Source: an uncultured Sphingomonas sp.
GTDB lineage: Bacteria > Pseudomonadota > Alphaproteobacteria > Sphingomonadales > Sphingomonadaceae
Direction of reading: 5' to 3'
NCBI RefSeq assembly: GCF_913776855.1
Contig: NZ_CAJYQD010000034.1
Location: forward strand, 124,001 to 188,000
Length of the DNA: 64,000 nucleotides
The position numbers and the translations under genes are program-made. Below, one piece after another: positions 26,056 to 35,430 of the stretch (its first letter is position 1; the number at the start of each line of letters is the position of its first letter). Below the pieces are notes generated by a model. That model was not told the origin of the DNA. It worked only from the letters and a program-made list of their open reading frames with translations, and ran no database searches.

Positions 26056-27360
26056 TTAGACCGCGACCGGGCTGGCGACCCGGCCGCCCTCGCCAAAGAT
26101 GCGCAGGTACCGCGCGACATCGGCGGGGTCGCCGGTCGCCTTGGCCGGATTGTCGGACAGCTTGACCGCCGGGCGGCCATCGGCGCTGATGACCTTGCAC
26201 ACGAGCGAGATCGGCTCCAGCCCCTCCCCACCCAGCGGATCGCAGCCGCGAAAATCGTTGGTCAGGTTGGTGCCCCAGCCAAAGCTCATCCGCACCCGCC
26301 CATGGAAATGGCGATAGGTCGCAAGGATGCTGTCGACATCCATCCCGTCGGAAAAGATCAGCAGCTTGGACCGGGGGTCGACGCCCTGTTCCTGCCACCA
26401 TCGCAATATCTGCTCGCCCCCCTCGATCGGCGGCATACTGTCGGGGCGGAAACCGGTCCAGTCGGCCAGCCAGTGCGGGGCATTGCGCAGGAAGGCGGTG
26501 GTACCGAACGCGTCGGGCAAGGCGATCAGCAGGTTGCCGCCATAATGCCGCCGCCACTCTTCCAATACGCGGTACGGCGCGGCGGCGATCCCGGCATCGT
26601 CATCGGCCAGCGCGGCCTCCACCATCGGCAGTTCGTGGGCGTTGGTCCCGATCGCCTCCACGCCCGCCTGCATCGCGAGCAGCACGTTTGAGGTGCCGAC
26701 GAACCGCTCGCCCAATCCTTCCTGCAACGCCTCGACGCACCAGCGCTGCCAGAGGAAGCCATGTCGCCGCCGCGTACCGAAGTCGGACAGCACCAGATCG
26801 GGCAGATCGCGCAACCGCTCCACCTTGTCCCACAGCCGCGCCTTCGCCCGCGCATAGGTCACGTCCAGTGCGAAGCGGCCATGGTCGCGCAACGCCGCCC
26901 GCGCGCGCAGTTCGTTCAGGATGGTGAGCGCCGGAATTTCCCATAGCGACGTCTCTGCCCAGGGGCCTTCGAAGTGCAGCTCATATTGCCCGTCACGGAC
27001 CGACAATTCATATTCCGGCAGGCGGAAATGGCTGAGCCAGTCGATGAACCCCGGCGCGAACATCCGCTCGACCCCGTAGAAGCTGTTGCCCGCCAGCCAG
27101 ATCAGTTCCTGCTTCGAAAAGGCGACGGTGCGCGCATGGTCCAGCTGCGCGCGCAATTCGCCTTCATCGATGACTTCGGCCAGCCGGACCGACTTGCTGC
27201 GATTGATGACGGCGAAGGTCGCGCGGACGTCCGGATGGACCTCGCGGATCATCTGCACCATCAGCAGCTTGTAGAAATCGGTATCGAGCAGGCTGCGCAC
27301 GACCGGGTCCAGCCGCCAGCCATGGTTCCACACCCTCGTCGCAATGTCGGTCATCACCAT
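26056..27360 (-). CDS. pncB: Nicotinate phosphoribosyltransferase (PncB)
   Basis: Joins nicotinate to PRPP, giving nicotinate mononucleotide, with ATP hydrolysis; the committed step of NAD salvage. 434 aa. Family motifs: [15 protein letters not shown] at the start, [42 protein letters not shown] and [12 protein letters not shown]. The ATG at 27360 is 3 bp after the stop of the NrtR gene, so both are one operon; nicotinamidase upstream supplies the nicotinate. Confidence 0.94.
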   Translation of the reverse strand: MVMTDIATRVWNHGWRLDPVVRSLLDTDFYKLLMVQMIREVHPDVRATFAVINRSKSVRLAEVIDEGELRAQLDHARTVAFSKQELIWLAGNSFYGVERMFAPGFIDWLSHFRLPEYELSVRDGQYELHFEGPWAETSLWEIPALTILNELRARAALRDHGRFALDVTYARAKARLWDKVERLRDLPDLVLSDFGTRRRHGFLWQRWCVEALQEGLGERFVGTSNVLLAMQAGVEAIGTNAHELPMVEAALADDDAGIAAAPYRVLEEWRRHYGGNLLIALPDAFGTTAFLRNAPHWLADWTGFRPDSMPPIEGGEQILRWWQEQGVDPRSKLLIFSDGMDVDSILATYRHFHGRVRMSFGWGTNLTNDFRGCDPLGGEGLEPISLVCKVISADGRPAVKLSDNPAKATGDPADVARYLRIFGEGGRVASPVAV

Positions 27361-27363
27361 CGA

Positions 27364-28053
27364 TCAGCCTTTCGGGCGCTGGATATAGAGTTCGGCCGGA
27401 CGGAACGCGCGTCCCGCCTCGTAATCGCCGGTGCCGTGCAGGATGCCGCGTTCCAGCATCCGTCGGCGAAAGGCGGGCTTGTTAAGTGTGCGGCCCAGCA
27501 CCGCTTCATGCACCGCCTGCAACTCGCGCAGGGTGAAACGGTCGGGCAACAGGGCGAAGGCGGCATCGTCGATCGTCGCGCGGAGCCGCTGCAGCGTCAG
27601 CCGCACGATATGGTCATGATCGAACGCCAGCCGCAGCGGCTGTCCGTCCTGCGCCACGCCGCCCGCCGGATCGATGGTCGCCAGGCACTGCCTCGCGCGC
27701 AGCGTGAGCGCCGCCGTCCGTGCCGGGTCGAGCAGTACGCGATAGGCGATGGCGATGATCCGCATCCGGGGATCGCGATCGACTGCGCCAAAGCAATGGA
27801 CCTGTTCGGGCACCACGCCCACCAACCCGGCCTTGTCGCGCAACACCCGCTCCGCCGCCGCCTCCAACGGTTCGTCGATCCCGACAAACCCGCCGGGCAA
27901 TGCCCAGTGGCCCGCGAACGGCGGCTGGTCCCGTCGGGCAAGCAGCACCGCCAACTTCCCCTCGCACAGCGCGAACGCAACGCAGTCGACCGCAACCGAT
28001 GGCCGGTCATAACCGTCCGGATCATAGCGTCGCAGGAAAGCCGCTTCTTCCAT
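27364..28053 (-). CDS. nrtR: NrtR-like Nudix-domain transcriptional regulator of NAD metabolism
   Basis: 229 aa: an N-terminal Nudix domain (about 15-145) and a C-terminal winged helix (FTLRELQAVHEAVLGRTLNKPAFRRRML), the NrtR arrangement. NrtR proteins bind ADP-ribose and repress NAD salvage genes. The Nudix box GFVGIDEPLEAAAERVLRDK lacks the REUxEE glutamates (RVLRDK instead), so it should sense ligand rather than hydrolyse it. It forms an operon with pncB and lies divergent from the pncA-like gene, supporting local control. Confidence 0.87.
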   Translation of the reverse strand: MEEAAFLRRYDPDGYDRPSVAVDCVAFALCEGKLAVLLARRDQPPFAGHWALPGGFVGIDEPLEAAAERVLRDKAGLVGVVPEQVHCFGAVDRDPRMRIIAIAYRVLLDPARTAALTLRARQCLATIDPAGGVAQDGQPLRLAFDHDHIVRLTLQRLRATIDDAAFALLPDRFTLRELQAVHEAVLGRTLNKPAFRRRMLERGILHGTGDYEAGRAFRPAELYIQRPKG

Positions 28054-28061
28054 GCCCTTTA

Positions 28062-28084
28062 CATATATCCATATCAAACATATG
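28062..28084. promoter_or_regulatory. Candidate NrtR operator in the nrtR/pncA divergent region
   Basis: AT-rich window with CATAT at 28062-28066 and its inverted copy ATATG at 28080-28084, in only 56 bp between the two divergent starts. An NrtR site is expected here. The palindrome is imperfect and I cannot test binding. Confidence 0.4.
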
Positions 28085-28109
28085 CAAGTGATCGCGAAGG
28101 AGACGAGCC

Positions 28110-28694
28110 ATGCGAAACCTGATCGTTGTCGTGGATACCCAGGCGGATTTCATGCTGCCGGACGGTGCGCTGCCGGTGGCTGGCGCCGATGCCGTCGTCG
28201 CACCGCTGGCGGAATGGCTGGCCGGTCGCACGGCGGCCGATACGGCGGCGATCGTGTTCACCTTCGATACCCACTTTGCCGAAACCTATGCGGACAGCGC
28301 CGAAGCCCGGCTGTTCCCGATCCACTGTATCAAGGGGACGCCGGGATGGCGGAATCTGCTCGATCCGGTGTCGGTGCCGTCGACCATTGCCTGTCGGACG
28401 ATGGAAAAGGGCGTGTTCGACATGTGGGCCGAAGAGGGACTGTACCTCGACGATCCGCGCGCGACGTTGCCGCCGGTGCCGCGCGACGCGTTCTTCGCCG
28501 ATCTGCGTCGTCAGGGGATCAACCGGGCGATCGTGGTCGGGGTTGCGGCAGACTATTGCGTGCGCTGGGCAATCGACGGACTGATCGACCGGGGATTTTC
28601 CGTCGTCGTCCCGACCCATCTCACGCGCGGAATAGATCGCCCGATCGAACAGGTACTTCGGGAGGATTTTGCCGGACGCCCCGTTTCGAATTGA
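28110..28694 (+). CDS. pncA: Nicotinamidase-like cysteine hydrolase
   Basis: Isochorismatase-fold amidohydrolase, 194 aa, likely turning nicotinamide into nicotinate for PncB. The triad D9 (VVVDTQADFM), K100 (RTMEKGVFD) and C150 (GVAADYCVRWA) is intact, as are metal ligands D53 and H55 (FDTH) and H72 (FPIHC). The cis-peptide motif before Cys is VAADYC. The NAD-salvage context is strong support; other isochorismatase-type amidases have the same triad, so the substrate is inferred. It has a GGAG ribosome site. Confidence 0.84.
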   Translation: MRNLIVVVDTQADFMLPDGALPVAGADAVVAPLAEWLAGRTAADTAAIVFTFDTHFAETYADSAEARLFPIHCIKGTPGWRNLLDPVSVPSTIACRTMEKGVFDMWAEEGLYLDDPRATLPPVPRDAFFADLRRQGINRAIVVGVAADYCVRWAIDGLIDRGFSVVVPTHLTRGIDRPIEQVLREDFAGRPVSN

Positions 28695-28800
28695 TGCATT
28701 TGGCGTAATGCCATTCCGGCAAGTTGTTGATAGTGCCTCTTGTGTCCGGGTATGATAAGGGCCATGCCTAGTCCATCAGGCCGCCAACAAGGTATTGTTA

Positions 28801-29430
<630 letters not shown>

Positions 29431-29436
29431 TCCCGA

Positions 29437-32400
29437 TCAGGCCGCGCTGCGCATGGCGGAGCTGGCCGCGTCGATCACCTCCTGCGCGCAACGGTCCAGC
29501 CGGTCGACCACCTGCGGATCGATCGTGGCGTCGTCGGCAATCCCCTCTATCTCCGCCAGGGCCGCGATCAACCTTGCCGCCCCCATGCTGGCCGCCGCGC
29601 CGTGAAAGGCATGGGCCTCCCGCCGCGCCAGGTTGTTGCGGCCATGCGCCAGGAGCGTCCGCAACCGCCCCGGCACGCGCCGCGCATCCTCGATCAGCAA
29701 CGCGAGCAGCGTGTCGCGCTGTTCGGCGCCCAGCGCATCGGTCAGCGCGCGGATGCGCAGCGGGTCGATCACCCCGGCAACCGGCGGGATTTCGGCCGGC
29801 CGCTGCGGCGCAAGCGCGCTGTGGTTGAGCAGGGCGCTCAGCTGCGCCATGTCGACCGGCTTGGTCAGTACACCGTTCATCCCCGCCTGGGTGATGTCGG
29901 CGCGGCGATCGTCGGACAGGTCGGCGGTGATGGCATGGATCGGAACCGTCGCCCCCGCCCCGCTCCACGCCCGGATGGCGCGCGTCGCGGCAATACCGTC
30001 CATCACCGGCATCTGCACGTCCATCAGCACGAGGTCGACGGGATTGCCGGCCGGCGCGGTGACATATTCGACCGCCCGCGCGCCATTCTCGGCCGTCACC
30101 ACCGCGTGCCCCAGCCGCCGGACGATCTCCGCCAGCAGGTAGCGGTTGACGTCGTTGTCCTCGACCACCAGCACGGTCATCGGCGGTCGGCCGCTCGCCT
30201 CCGGCGGGATGCCGGATATGGCGGGGGCCGCCTCGCCGTCCCCTGTAGCCATGGTGGCGACCGGCAGCGGGATATCGAACCAGAAGCGCGATCCGGCACC
30301 GGGCCGGCTGGCGACCTGGATCGTGCCCCGCATCGATTCGACCAGCATCCGGCTGATGCTGAGGCCAAGGCCGGTGCCGCCATAACTGCGCGTGGTCGAC
30401 GCATCGGCCTGGACGAAGGGTTCGAAGATCGCGTGCAGCCGGTCGCTGCGGATGCCGACGCCGGTGTCGGTCACCTCGAACCGCCACAGGTCGTCCCCTT
30501 CGCGCGAGGCGCGGATGCGGACCGATCCGGTACGGGTGAACTTCACCGCATTCCCGACCAGATTGGTCAGCACGCGCTGCAACCGCGCCGGATCGCCGAT
30601 CACATGGCCGGCCGGTGCGTCCAGCTCGATCGACAAGGCATGGTTGCGTGCCTCCGCCGCGAACAGCCCGGCCACGGTCTGCAGCAACGTCCGCGGTTCG
30701 AAGGCGATCGCCTCCGGATTGCCATGCCCTCCCTCCAGCTTCGAAAAGGTCAGCACGTCGTCGACGATATCCGACAGCGTGCGTCCGGCGGTTTCGAGCG
30801 AATCGAGATGTCGCATCCGTTCCGCCCGGTCCGGCGTATCGCGCAGCAACTGTACCGCCGCGAGGATGGAGGTCAGCGGGGTGCGAATCTCATGGCTGAT
30901 CGTCGCGGTAAAAGTCGCCTTTGCCGCCAGCGCGCGCTCCGCCTCTTCGCGTGCGGCGCGCAGGTCGGTCATCGCCGCGACATGTTCGGTGACGTCCTGA
31001 AACACGCCGAACAGGCCGACGATCCCCGCCCCCGGCGCGCTTTCCGCCTGGCCGCGCGACCGGACCCAGCGGACCTGACCGTCGGGCCGCACCAGACGGG
31101 CATCGAATTCGAACGATCCGCCATTGGCGATCGCCGTGCCGATCCAGTCGCGAACCCTGGCGCGGTCGTCGGGATGATAATGGCAGATCGCCGCGGCGAT
31201 GCCCGGCTCGCGATCCCCCTCCACGCCGTGGATCCGAAAGACTTCGGGCGACCAGAATAAACGCCAGTCGGCCAGGTTCAGCCGCCAATGGCCGATACCG
31301 GCCGCGCTTTCGGCCATCGCCAGCAGCCGCTGCTTCTCCTCCAGTTCATCGAACGAGGTCATTACCTCGCGCTCGGCCGCGCGCCGGTCCGCTATGTCGC
31401 GGATCGAACCGATCACTTCGGCGCTGGCCGGGTCGTCGCCGACCAGCCGGAACGCGCCTTCCAGCCAAAGATAATGGCCGTCGCGGTGCCGCATCCGATA
31501 GCGGACGACCGCGCTCCCGCCGGTCGGGGTCAGCGTCGCCAGGCACCGCCGTACCCGATCGCGGTCGTCGGGATGGATCAGCTGGAACGGGCTTTCCCCC
31601 AGCAGCTGTTCGGGCGGATAGCCCAGCAGCTGCTGCGATCCCGAAGACGCATAGCGCCGCAGGCCGTCCGGCCCCAGCCGGATGATGAGGTCGGTCGAAT
31701 GATCCGCCAGCAGCCGCAGATGCCGTTCGTTATCCCGGATTTCCTTCAGTGCCAGCCATTGTTCATAGACCAGCGCGGCAACGGGAAAGGCGGTCAGGGC
31801 AAAGGCGCCGATGAACAATTGGAGGTAGAGGATCCGGTCCGGTCCGGACACCATGAGATCGGAAATCGGCCCCACTTCGCGCAAGGTGCAGACGGTCGCG
31901 ACGATGCTGACCGTAACCGTCGAGGCCGCCGCCCCGGCGAACCGATAGAGCAAGGCGGAAAAGACGCCGCACGGCAGCAGCAGGAACAACACGGGATAGC
32001 TGCTCATGGTGAACAGCACCCCGGCCAGGACGGCGGTCAGCGCGATCACCACGATCACCGGCGGCGACAGGACGCCGAACTCTTCCGACAGCGCGCGCCG
32101 CGTCGCCTTGAGCGCGGGCAGCAGGACGATCAGGCCCATCGCATTGGCGGCGAACCACTGGACCGCGGCCAGGGCGGTGACCGAACCGAACGTCAGCAAC
32201 CGGAACTGGATGAACAATACGGTAATCAACGCCGCCCCGGCCAGCGCGATCAGCACGATCGTCGCATAGCCGCGCAGGAGGCGCGGATCGGGACGGGACA
32301 GCCGGATCAGCGTGGCGATGACGGTGATGCCGATCAGGTCGATCAGGCCATAGCCGGCCACCGACGCCATATCCGGATAATGCCCCCGGTTCGCCGTCAC

Positions 32401-32676
32401 GAGCGCAACGCCCGTGACGGCCAGCAGCAGCGGCCATTGCGACCGGGGCCGGCGGATCAGCATGGCGATGGCGATCGGGTTGGACAGCCACATCAGCTCA
32501 AGGCCGCCGAAGCGCCTGTCCACCCACAGCATGGTGGCGGCAAGGGCATAGATCACCAAGCCATAGGCGATCGTCAGTCCGGCCGGCCGCAGCATCGCCA
32601 GCCGTCGATCGGACATGATGGTCGATGCCTGCCGCCGCGACGCCATGGCATCGGATGTCCCTGATTCGCCGGTCAT
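29437..32676 (-). CDS. MASE1-PAS hybrid sensor histidine kinase with REC and Hpt domains
   Basis: 1079-aa four-part phosphorelay kinase. Order: MASE1 membrane sensor (about 30-300, eight or so helices); two PAS folds (about 315-440 and 450-570); HisKA with H595 (ISHEIRTPLTS); HATPase with NAVKFT, DTGVGI and GTGLGLS; a receiver with D886 (LVLMDVQMPVMDG); and a C-terminal Hpt with H1022 (REAHAFHGAAAS). All phosphotransfer residues are present. The Hpt can pass phosphate to the adjacent LuxR-type regulator. The signal is unknown. The ATG follows a TTG two codons upstream. Confidence 0.9.
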   Translation of the reverse strand: MTGESGTSDAMASRRQASTIMSDRRLAMLRPAGLTIAYGLVIYALAATMLWVDRRFGGLELMWLSNPIAIAMLIRRPRSQWPLLLAVTGVALVTANRGHYPDMASVAGYGLIDLIGITVIATLIRLSRPDPRLLRGYATIVLIALAGAALITVLFIQFRLLTFGSVTALAAVQWFAANAMGLIVLLPALKATRRALSEEFGVLSPPVIVVIALTAVLAGVLFTMSSYPVLFLLLPCGVFSALLYRFAGAAASTVTVSIVATVCTLREVGPISDLMVSGPDRILYLQLFIGAFALTAFPVAALVYEQWLALKEIRDNERHLRLLADHSTDLIIRLGPDGLRRYASSGSQQLLGYPPEQLLGESPFQLIHPDDRDRVRRCLATLTPTGGSAVVRYRMRHRDGHYLWLEGAFRLVGDDPASAEVIGSIRDIADRRAAEREVMTSFDELEEKQRLLAMAESAAGIGHWRLNLADWRLFWSPEVFRIHGVEGDREPGIAAAICHYHPDDRARVRDWIGTAIANGGSFEFDARLVRPDGQVRWVRSRGQAESAPGAGIVGLFGVFQDVTEHVAAMTDLRAAREEAERALAAKATFTATISHEIRTPLTSILAAVQLLRDTPDRAERMRHLDSLETAGRTLSDIVDDVLTFSKLEGGHGNPEAIAFEPRTLLQTVAGLFAAEARNHALSIELDAPAGHVIGDPARLQRVLTNLVGNAVKFTRTGSVRIRASREGDDLWRFEVTDTGVGIRSDRLHAIFEPFVQADASTTRSYGGTGLGLSISRMLVESMRGTIQVASRPGAGSRFWFDIPLPVATMATGDGEAAPAISGIPPEASGRPPMTVLVVEDNDVNRYLLAEIVRRLGHAVVTAENGARAVEYVTAPAGNPVDLVLMDVQMPVMDGIAATRAIRAWSGAGATVPIHAITADLSDDRRADITQAGMNGVLTKPVDMAQLSALLNHSALAPQRPAEIPPVAGVIDPLRIRALTDALGAEQRDTLLALLIEDARRVPGRLRTLLAHGRNNLARREAHAFHGAAASMGAARLIAALAEIEGIADDATIDPQVVDRLDRCAQEVIDAASSAMRSAA

Positions 32677-32717
32677 ATGCAATGCTACCTAGGATGCAGG
32701 CGACAGGCGATGCGCCA

Positions 32718-33833
32718 TCAGGCGGCGGGCGGTTCGCCGTCGGGCGCGATGGCATGACCGCTGCCCGCCCAGCGCCCCGCAACCAACCGCCCGACCAGCG
32801 CCGGCAGGCCGGGCGGCAGGAACAGCCAGTCGCGGATCGCCGGGCCGCGATTGGCACCGATGATCCGCTTGTACCCGCTGTCGCCCGCCCCCCAGTCGAC
32901 CCGCGTCATGCCGTCTTCCAGCGCGCGGACGAGGTTCCGGTAATATAGCAGCCGTCCGGGCGAATGTTTGGCGAAACGGGCGTCATAGCTGTTCGCGATC
33001 GCATACTTCAGCGTGCCGGCATTCAGGTCGAACGAAAACGCCGCCGGCTGCCCGTCCATCCGCAACACGGCCGCCCACAGCATGTCGGCGATGATCGGGT
33101 CCTGGGCCGCCTTGCGCCAGAAACTGCCATGGCCTCCGGCCGTGAACTTCGCATCGCTGCCATCGGTCCGGTCCGCGATCCAGCTTGCGTCCTCGACAGT
33201 CGCCAGCGCATCGAACGCATCGGACGTCCAGTCGCGCCCGGAGAGAAAGGACCAGTCCGGCGTGCCATGTGCCGCCAGATGCTTTTCGTTGAACCGGTTC
33301 TTGCGCAGCGTCGAGTTGCGCGGCCACACGCCCTCCGCCTGCGACGCCGCCATGTCGAGCAGATAGCTGTCGGCGATGAAGCGCGGCAGGACACGCCAGC
33401 CCGTCGTCGCGGCGACGGCCTGCAATCCCTCAAGCAGCGGGTCACCGTCGTAGATCGGACCGAGCCGGAAGCCGCGCGCTTCCCGCCGGATGCCGCCCAG
33501 CAACGCGGCGAAGTCGGCAGCCTGCGCCCCCTGCGCCACCGGGCCGCTGCGAAACGGCCAATAGCATCCCGGCACCTGCCGCAGCCCCAGCAGCGACGGT
33601 CCCAGCCCGATCAGCGGCAGCGCGACGACCGGGCGGCCGTCGCGTTCGACGACCATCGTACGGGCGGTGCCGCCATAGCTGTCGATCGCCGCCGCAAACC
33701 ATTGCCGGCGCAGGAAACGATGCGTCGGTGCTGCCACTTCGGCAACCGCATCGACGGCTTCCGCGATACCGTCGACGATACGAACGGAGGGTGCGTGAGC
33801 GGTGGATGCGACGGAGGCTGGCGAAGACAACAT
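32718..33833 (-). CDS. BioF2/GNAT-type acyltransferase (CelD-like)
   Basis: 371-aa protein with the double GNAT-like Acetyltransf_6 fold. Seen: YWPFRSGPVAQG, WPRNSTLRKNRFNEKHLAAHG, FWRKAAQDPIIADMLWAAVLRMDGQPAAFSFD, LKYAIANSYDARFAKHSPGRLLYYRN and VDWGAGDSGYKR; the late SPGR and W-G-GDxxYK motifs are typical. Relatives take part in polysaccharide or cell-envelope modification; the substrate here is unknown. It is transcribed towards the sensor kinase, whose start is 42 bp downstream of its stop. Confidence 0.78.
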   Translation of the reverse strand: MLSSPASVASTAHAPSVRIVDGIAEAVDAVAEVAAPTHRFLRRQWFAAAIDSYGGTARTMVVERDGRPVVALPLIGLGPSLLGLRQVPGCYWPFRSGPVAQGAQAADFAALLGGIRREARGFRLGPIYDGDPLLEGLQAVAATTGWRVLPRFIADSYLLDMAASQAEGVWPRNSTLRKNRFNEKHLAAHGTPDWSFLSGRDWTSDAFDALATVEDASWIADRTDGSDAKFTAGGHGSFWRKAAQDPIIADMLWAAVLRMDGQPAAFSFDLNAGTLKYAIANSYDARFAKHSPGRLLYYRNLVRALEDGMTRVDWGAGDSGYKRIIGANRGPAIRDWLFLPPGLPALVGRLVAGRWAGSGHAIAPDGEPPAA

Positions 33834-33949
33834 GATCGCGCCTTGCCACGAACCTGTTACGATCCGGTAGCCGTGACAGTGCGCAATTTGGACGATCGTA
33901 GCGCCGCCGCCGCCTTGCCCCCGTCCGGTGGGCGAGGCATATCCACCGG

Positions 33950-34411
33950 GTGGAATTCGAACCTGTCCTGTCGACCGTCGCCAAGACGATCCAGACCGCC
34001 ATCGCGCCGGTCTTCCTGCTGGCCGGTATCGGGGCGATCCTGAACGTCATGGTCGGCCGCCTTGCCCGGATCGTCGACCGGGCACGCGACCTGGAAAAGC
34101 TGCATCCCAGTTCGACCGGTCCCGAACATGCCCGGCATGTGTTCGAACTGCGCCTGCTCGACCGGCGTATCCGCATCATCAACAATGCGGTGTTCCTGGT
34201 CGTGTTGTCGGCGGTCGCCAACTGCAGCGTCGTCGCGATGCTGTTCATCGCCGAACTGCTCGATTTGGGGTTGGGAAAGGCAGTGGCGATCAGCTTCGTC
34301 CTGTCGATGCTGCTGCTGATCGGCGGGCTGGTGTGGTTCCTGTTCGAGGTACGCCTGTCGGTCCATGCGATCCGGGTGCGGGCCGAATTGCTGGAGCGCG
34401 AGCGGGCATGA
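33950..34411 (+). CDS. DUF2721 family membrane protein
   Basis: 153 aa with three hydrophobic segments (about 15-38, 78-103 and 108-130). FLLAGIGAILNVMVGRLARIVDR followed by LRLLDRRIRIINNAVFLVVLS is the DUF2721 signature. Function unknown. GTG is the likely start; there is no better ATG upstream. Its TGA overlaps the ATG of the DUF4345 gene. Confidence 0.8.
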   Translation: MEFEPVLSTVAKTIQTAIAPVFLLAGIGAILNVMVGRLARIVDRARDLEKLHPSSTGPEHARHVFELRLLDRRIRIINNAVFLVVLSAVANCSVVAMLFIAELLDLGLGKAVAISFVLSMLLLIGGLVWFLFEVRLSVHAIRVRAELLERERA

Positions 34412-34812
34412 CCCCGCGCCGCGAACGCACGGCGTTGCAGGCGGCGGTCGCATTGGTCTGTATCGTGCCGTTCGGCGCGTCGCTGGCCGGCATCCTGTAC
34501 GGTGCGGCGTGGCTGCAACTGGCGCCTTCGACCGACATGGACAGCCATTTCCGCTATCTGTCCGGGCTGTTCCTGGGGATGGCCCTGGGTTTCGCCAGTT
34601 GCATCCCCGGTATCGACCGCAAGAGCGGACGCTTCCGCCTGCTGGGCATGATGGTCGTCATCGGCGGCTTCGCGCGACTGTCGTCGCTGGCGACGATCGG
34701 CACCCCCTCGACCGGGCAGCTGACCGGGCTGTGCATCGAACTGATCGTCGTGCCGCTGCTGCTGGCGTGGCAGACGCGGGTCGCCGGGCGCTGTCGGATG
34801 GCGCCGGCCTGA
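34408..34812 (+). CDS. DUF4345-like membrane protein
   Basis: 134 aa, four hydrophobic segments. DSHFRYLSGLFLGMALGFAS and the central GGFARLSSL motif match DUF4345 proteins, small membrane proteins of unknown role. Coupled to DUF2721 by ATGA. It ends 3 bp from the stop of the convergent lipoprotein gene. Confidence 0.75.
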   Translation: MTPRRERTALQAAVALVCIVPFGASLAGILYGAAWLQLAPSTDMDSHFRYLSGLFLGMALGFASCIPGIDRKSGRFRLLGMMVVIGGFARLSSLATIGTPSTGQLTGLCIELIVVPLLLAWQTRVAGRCRMAPA

Positions 34813-34815
34813 CCC

Positions 34816-35430
34816 TTATCGGGCGACCGGTTCCAGCGCCGCGACCGGGACCCAGCCTTCGGAACGCACCTGTCGGTCGGAGGGGTAGATGACGCGGACA
34901 TTCGCGCCCGAGCGCGCGGCGATGCCCACCACGTCGCCGCGCACGACATAGGCCTTGCCCGTCGCCCCGCCCGGCTGTGCGCTGAGCGGCACCTTCGCCG
35001 CCTTCACCCGTGCCAGGTCGCTCCACCCGCCCGCACCGGTGCGCGACAGTTCCAGCCCTTTGGGGTTATCGAGGAACGGCCCCGCCACCTGCGCACAGCC
35101 CGACAAGTTGCCGCTGCCCGGCAGGGTCAGCCGCACACCGTCGCCGGTCGGGTCGATGCGACCGGACGGCGGACGCGTCGCGCCATAGGGGGTGGCAAGC
35201 GCGCGGATCGTCGCGCCCTTCGCATCGCTGCGCCCGGTCACGACAAAGTCGCAGCGGCGGTTACCCTCGTCCTCCATCAGGAACCGTCCGACGATGCGAC
35301 CATCGGGCGCCACCGCCAGCGACAGCCCTTCATACAGGCCCGACCGCAGGCCCGGTGCGGCGGGTGGCCGCGCCTCGGCACAACCGGCGATCAGCAACAG
35401 CGCAACGGCAGCGACAGATAGAGTCTTCAA
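34816..35430 (-). CDS. Lipoprotein with C-terminal SH3-like domain
   Basis: 204 aa, lipobox LLIAGC after a 15-residue signal. A central beta-rich part (GLYEGLSLAVAPDGRIVGRF) is followed by a C-terminal SH3b-like stretch (GKAYVVRGDVVGIAARSG, VRVIYPSDRQVRSEGWVPV), a fold often binding peptidoglycan. The start is a TTG that overlaps the muramidase stop (TTGA), so it is translated with the muramidase. That pairing suggests a joint cell-wall role. Confidence 0.72.
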   Translation of the reverse strand: MKTLSVAAVALLLIAGCAEARPPAAPGLRSGLYEGLSLAVAPDGRIVGRFLMEDEGNRRCDFVVTGRSDAKGATIRALATPYGATRPPSGRIDPTGDGVRLTLPGSGNLSGCAQVAGPFLDNPKGLELSRTGAGGWSDLARVKAAKVPLSAQPGGATGKAYVVRGDVVGIAARSGANVRVIYPSDRQVRSEGWVPVAALEPVAR

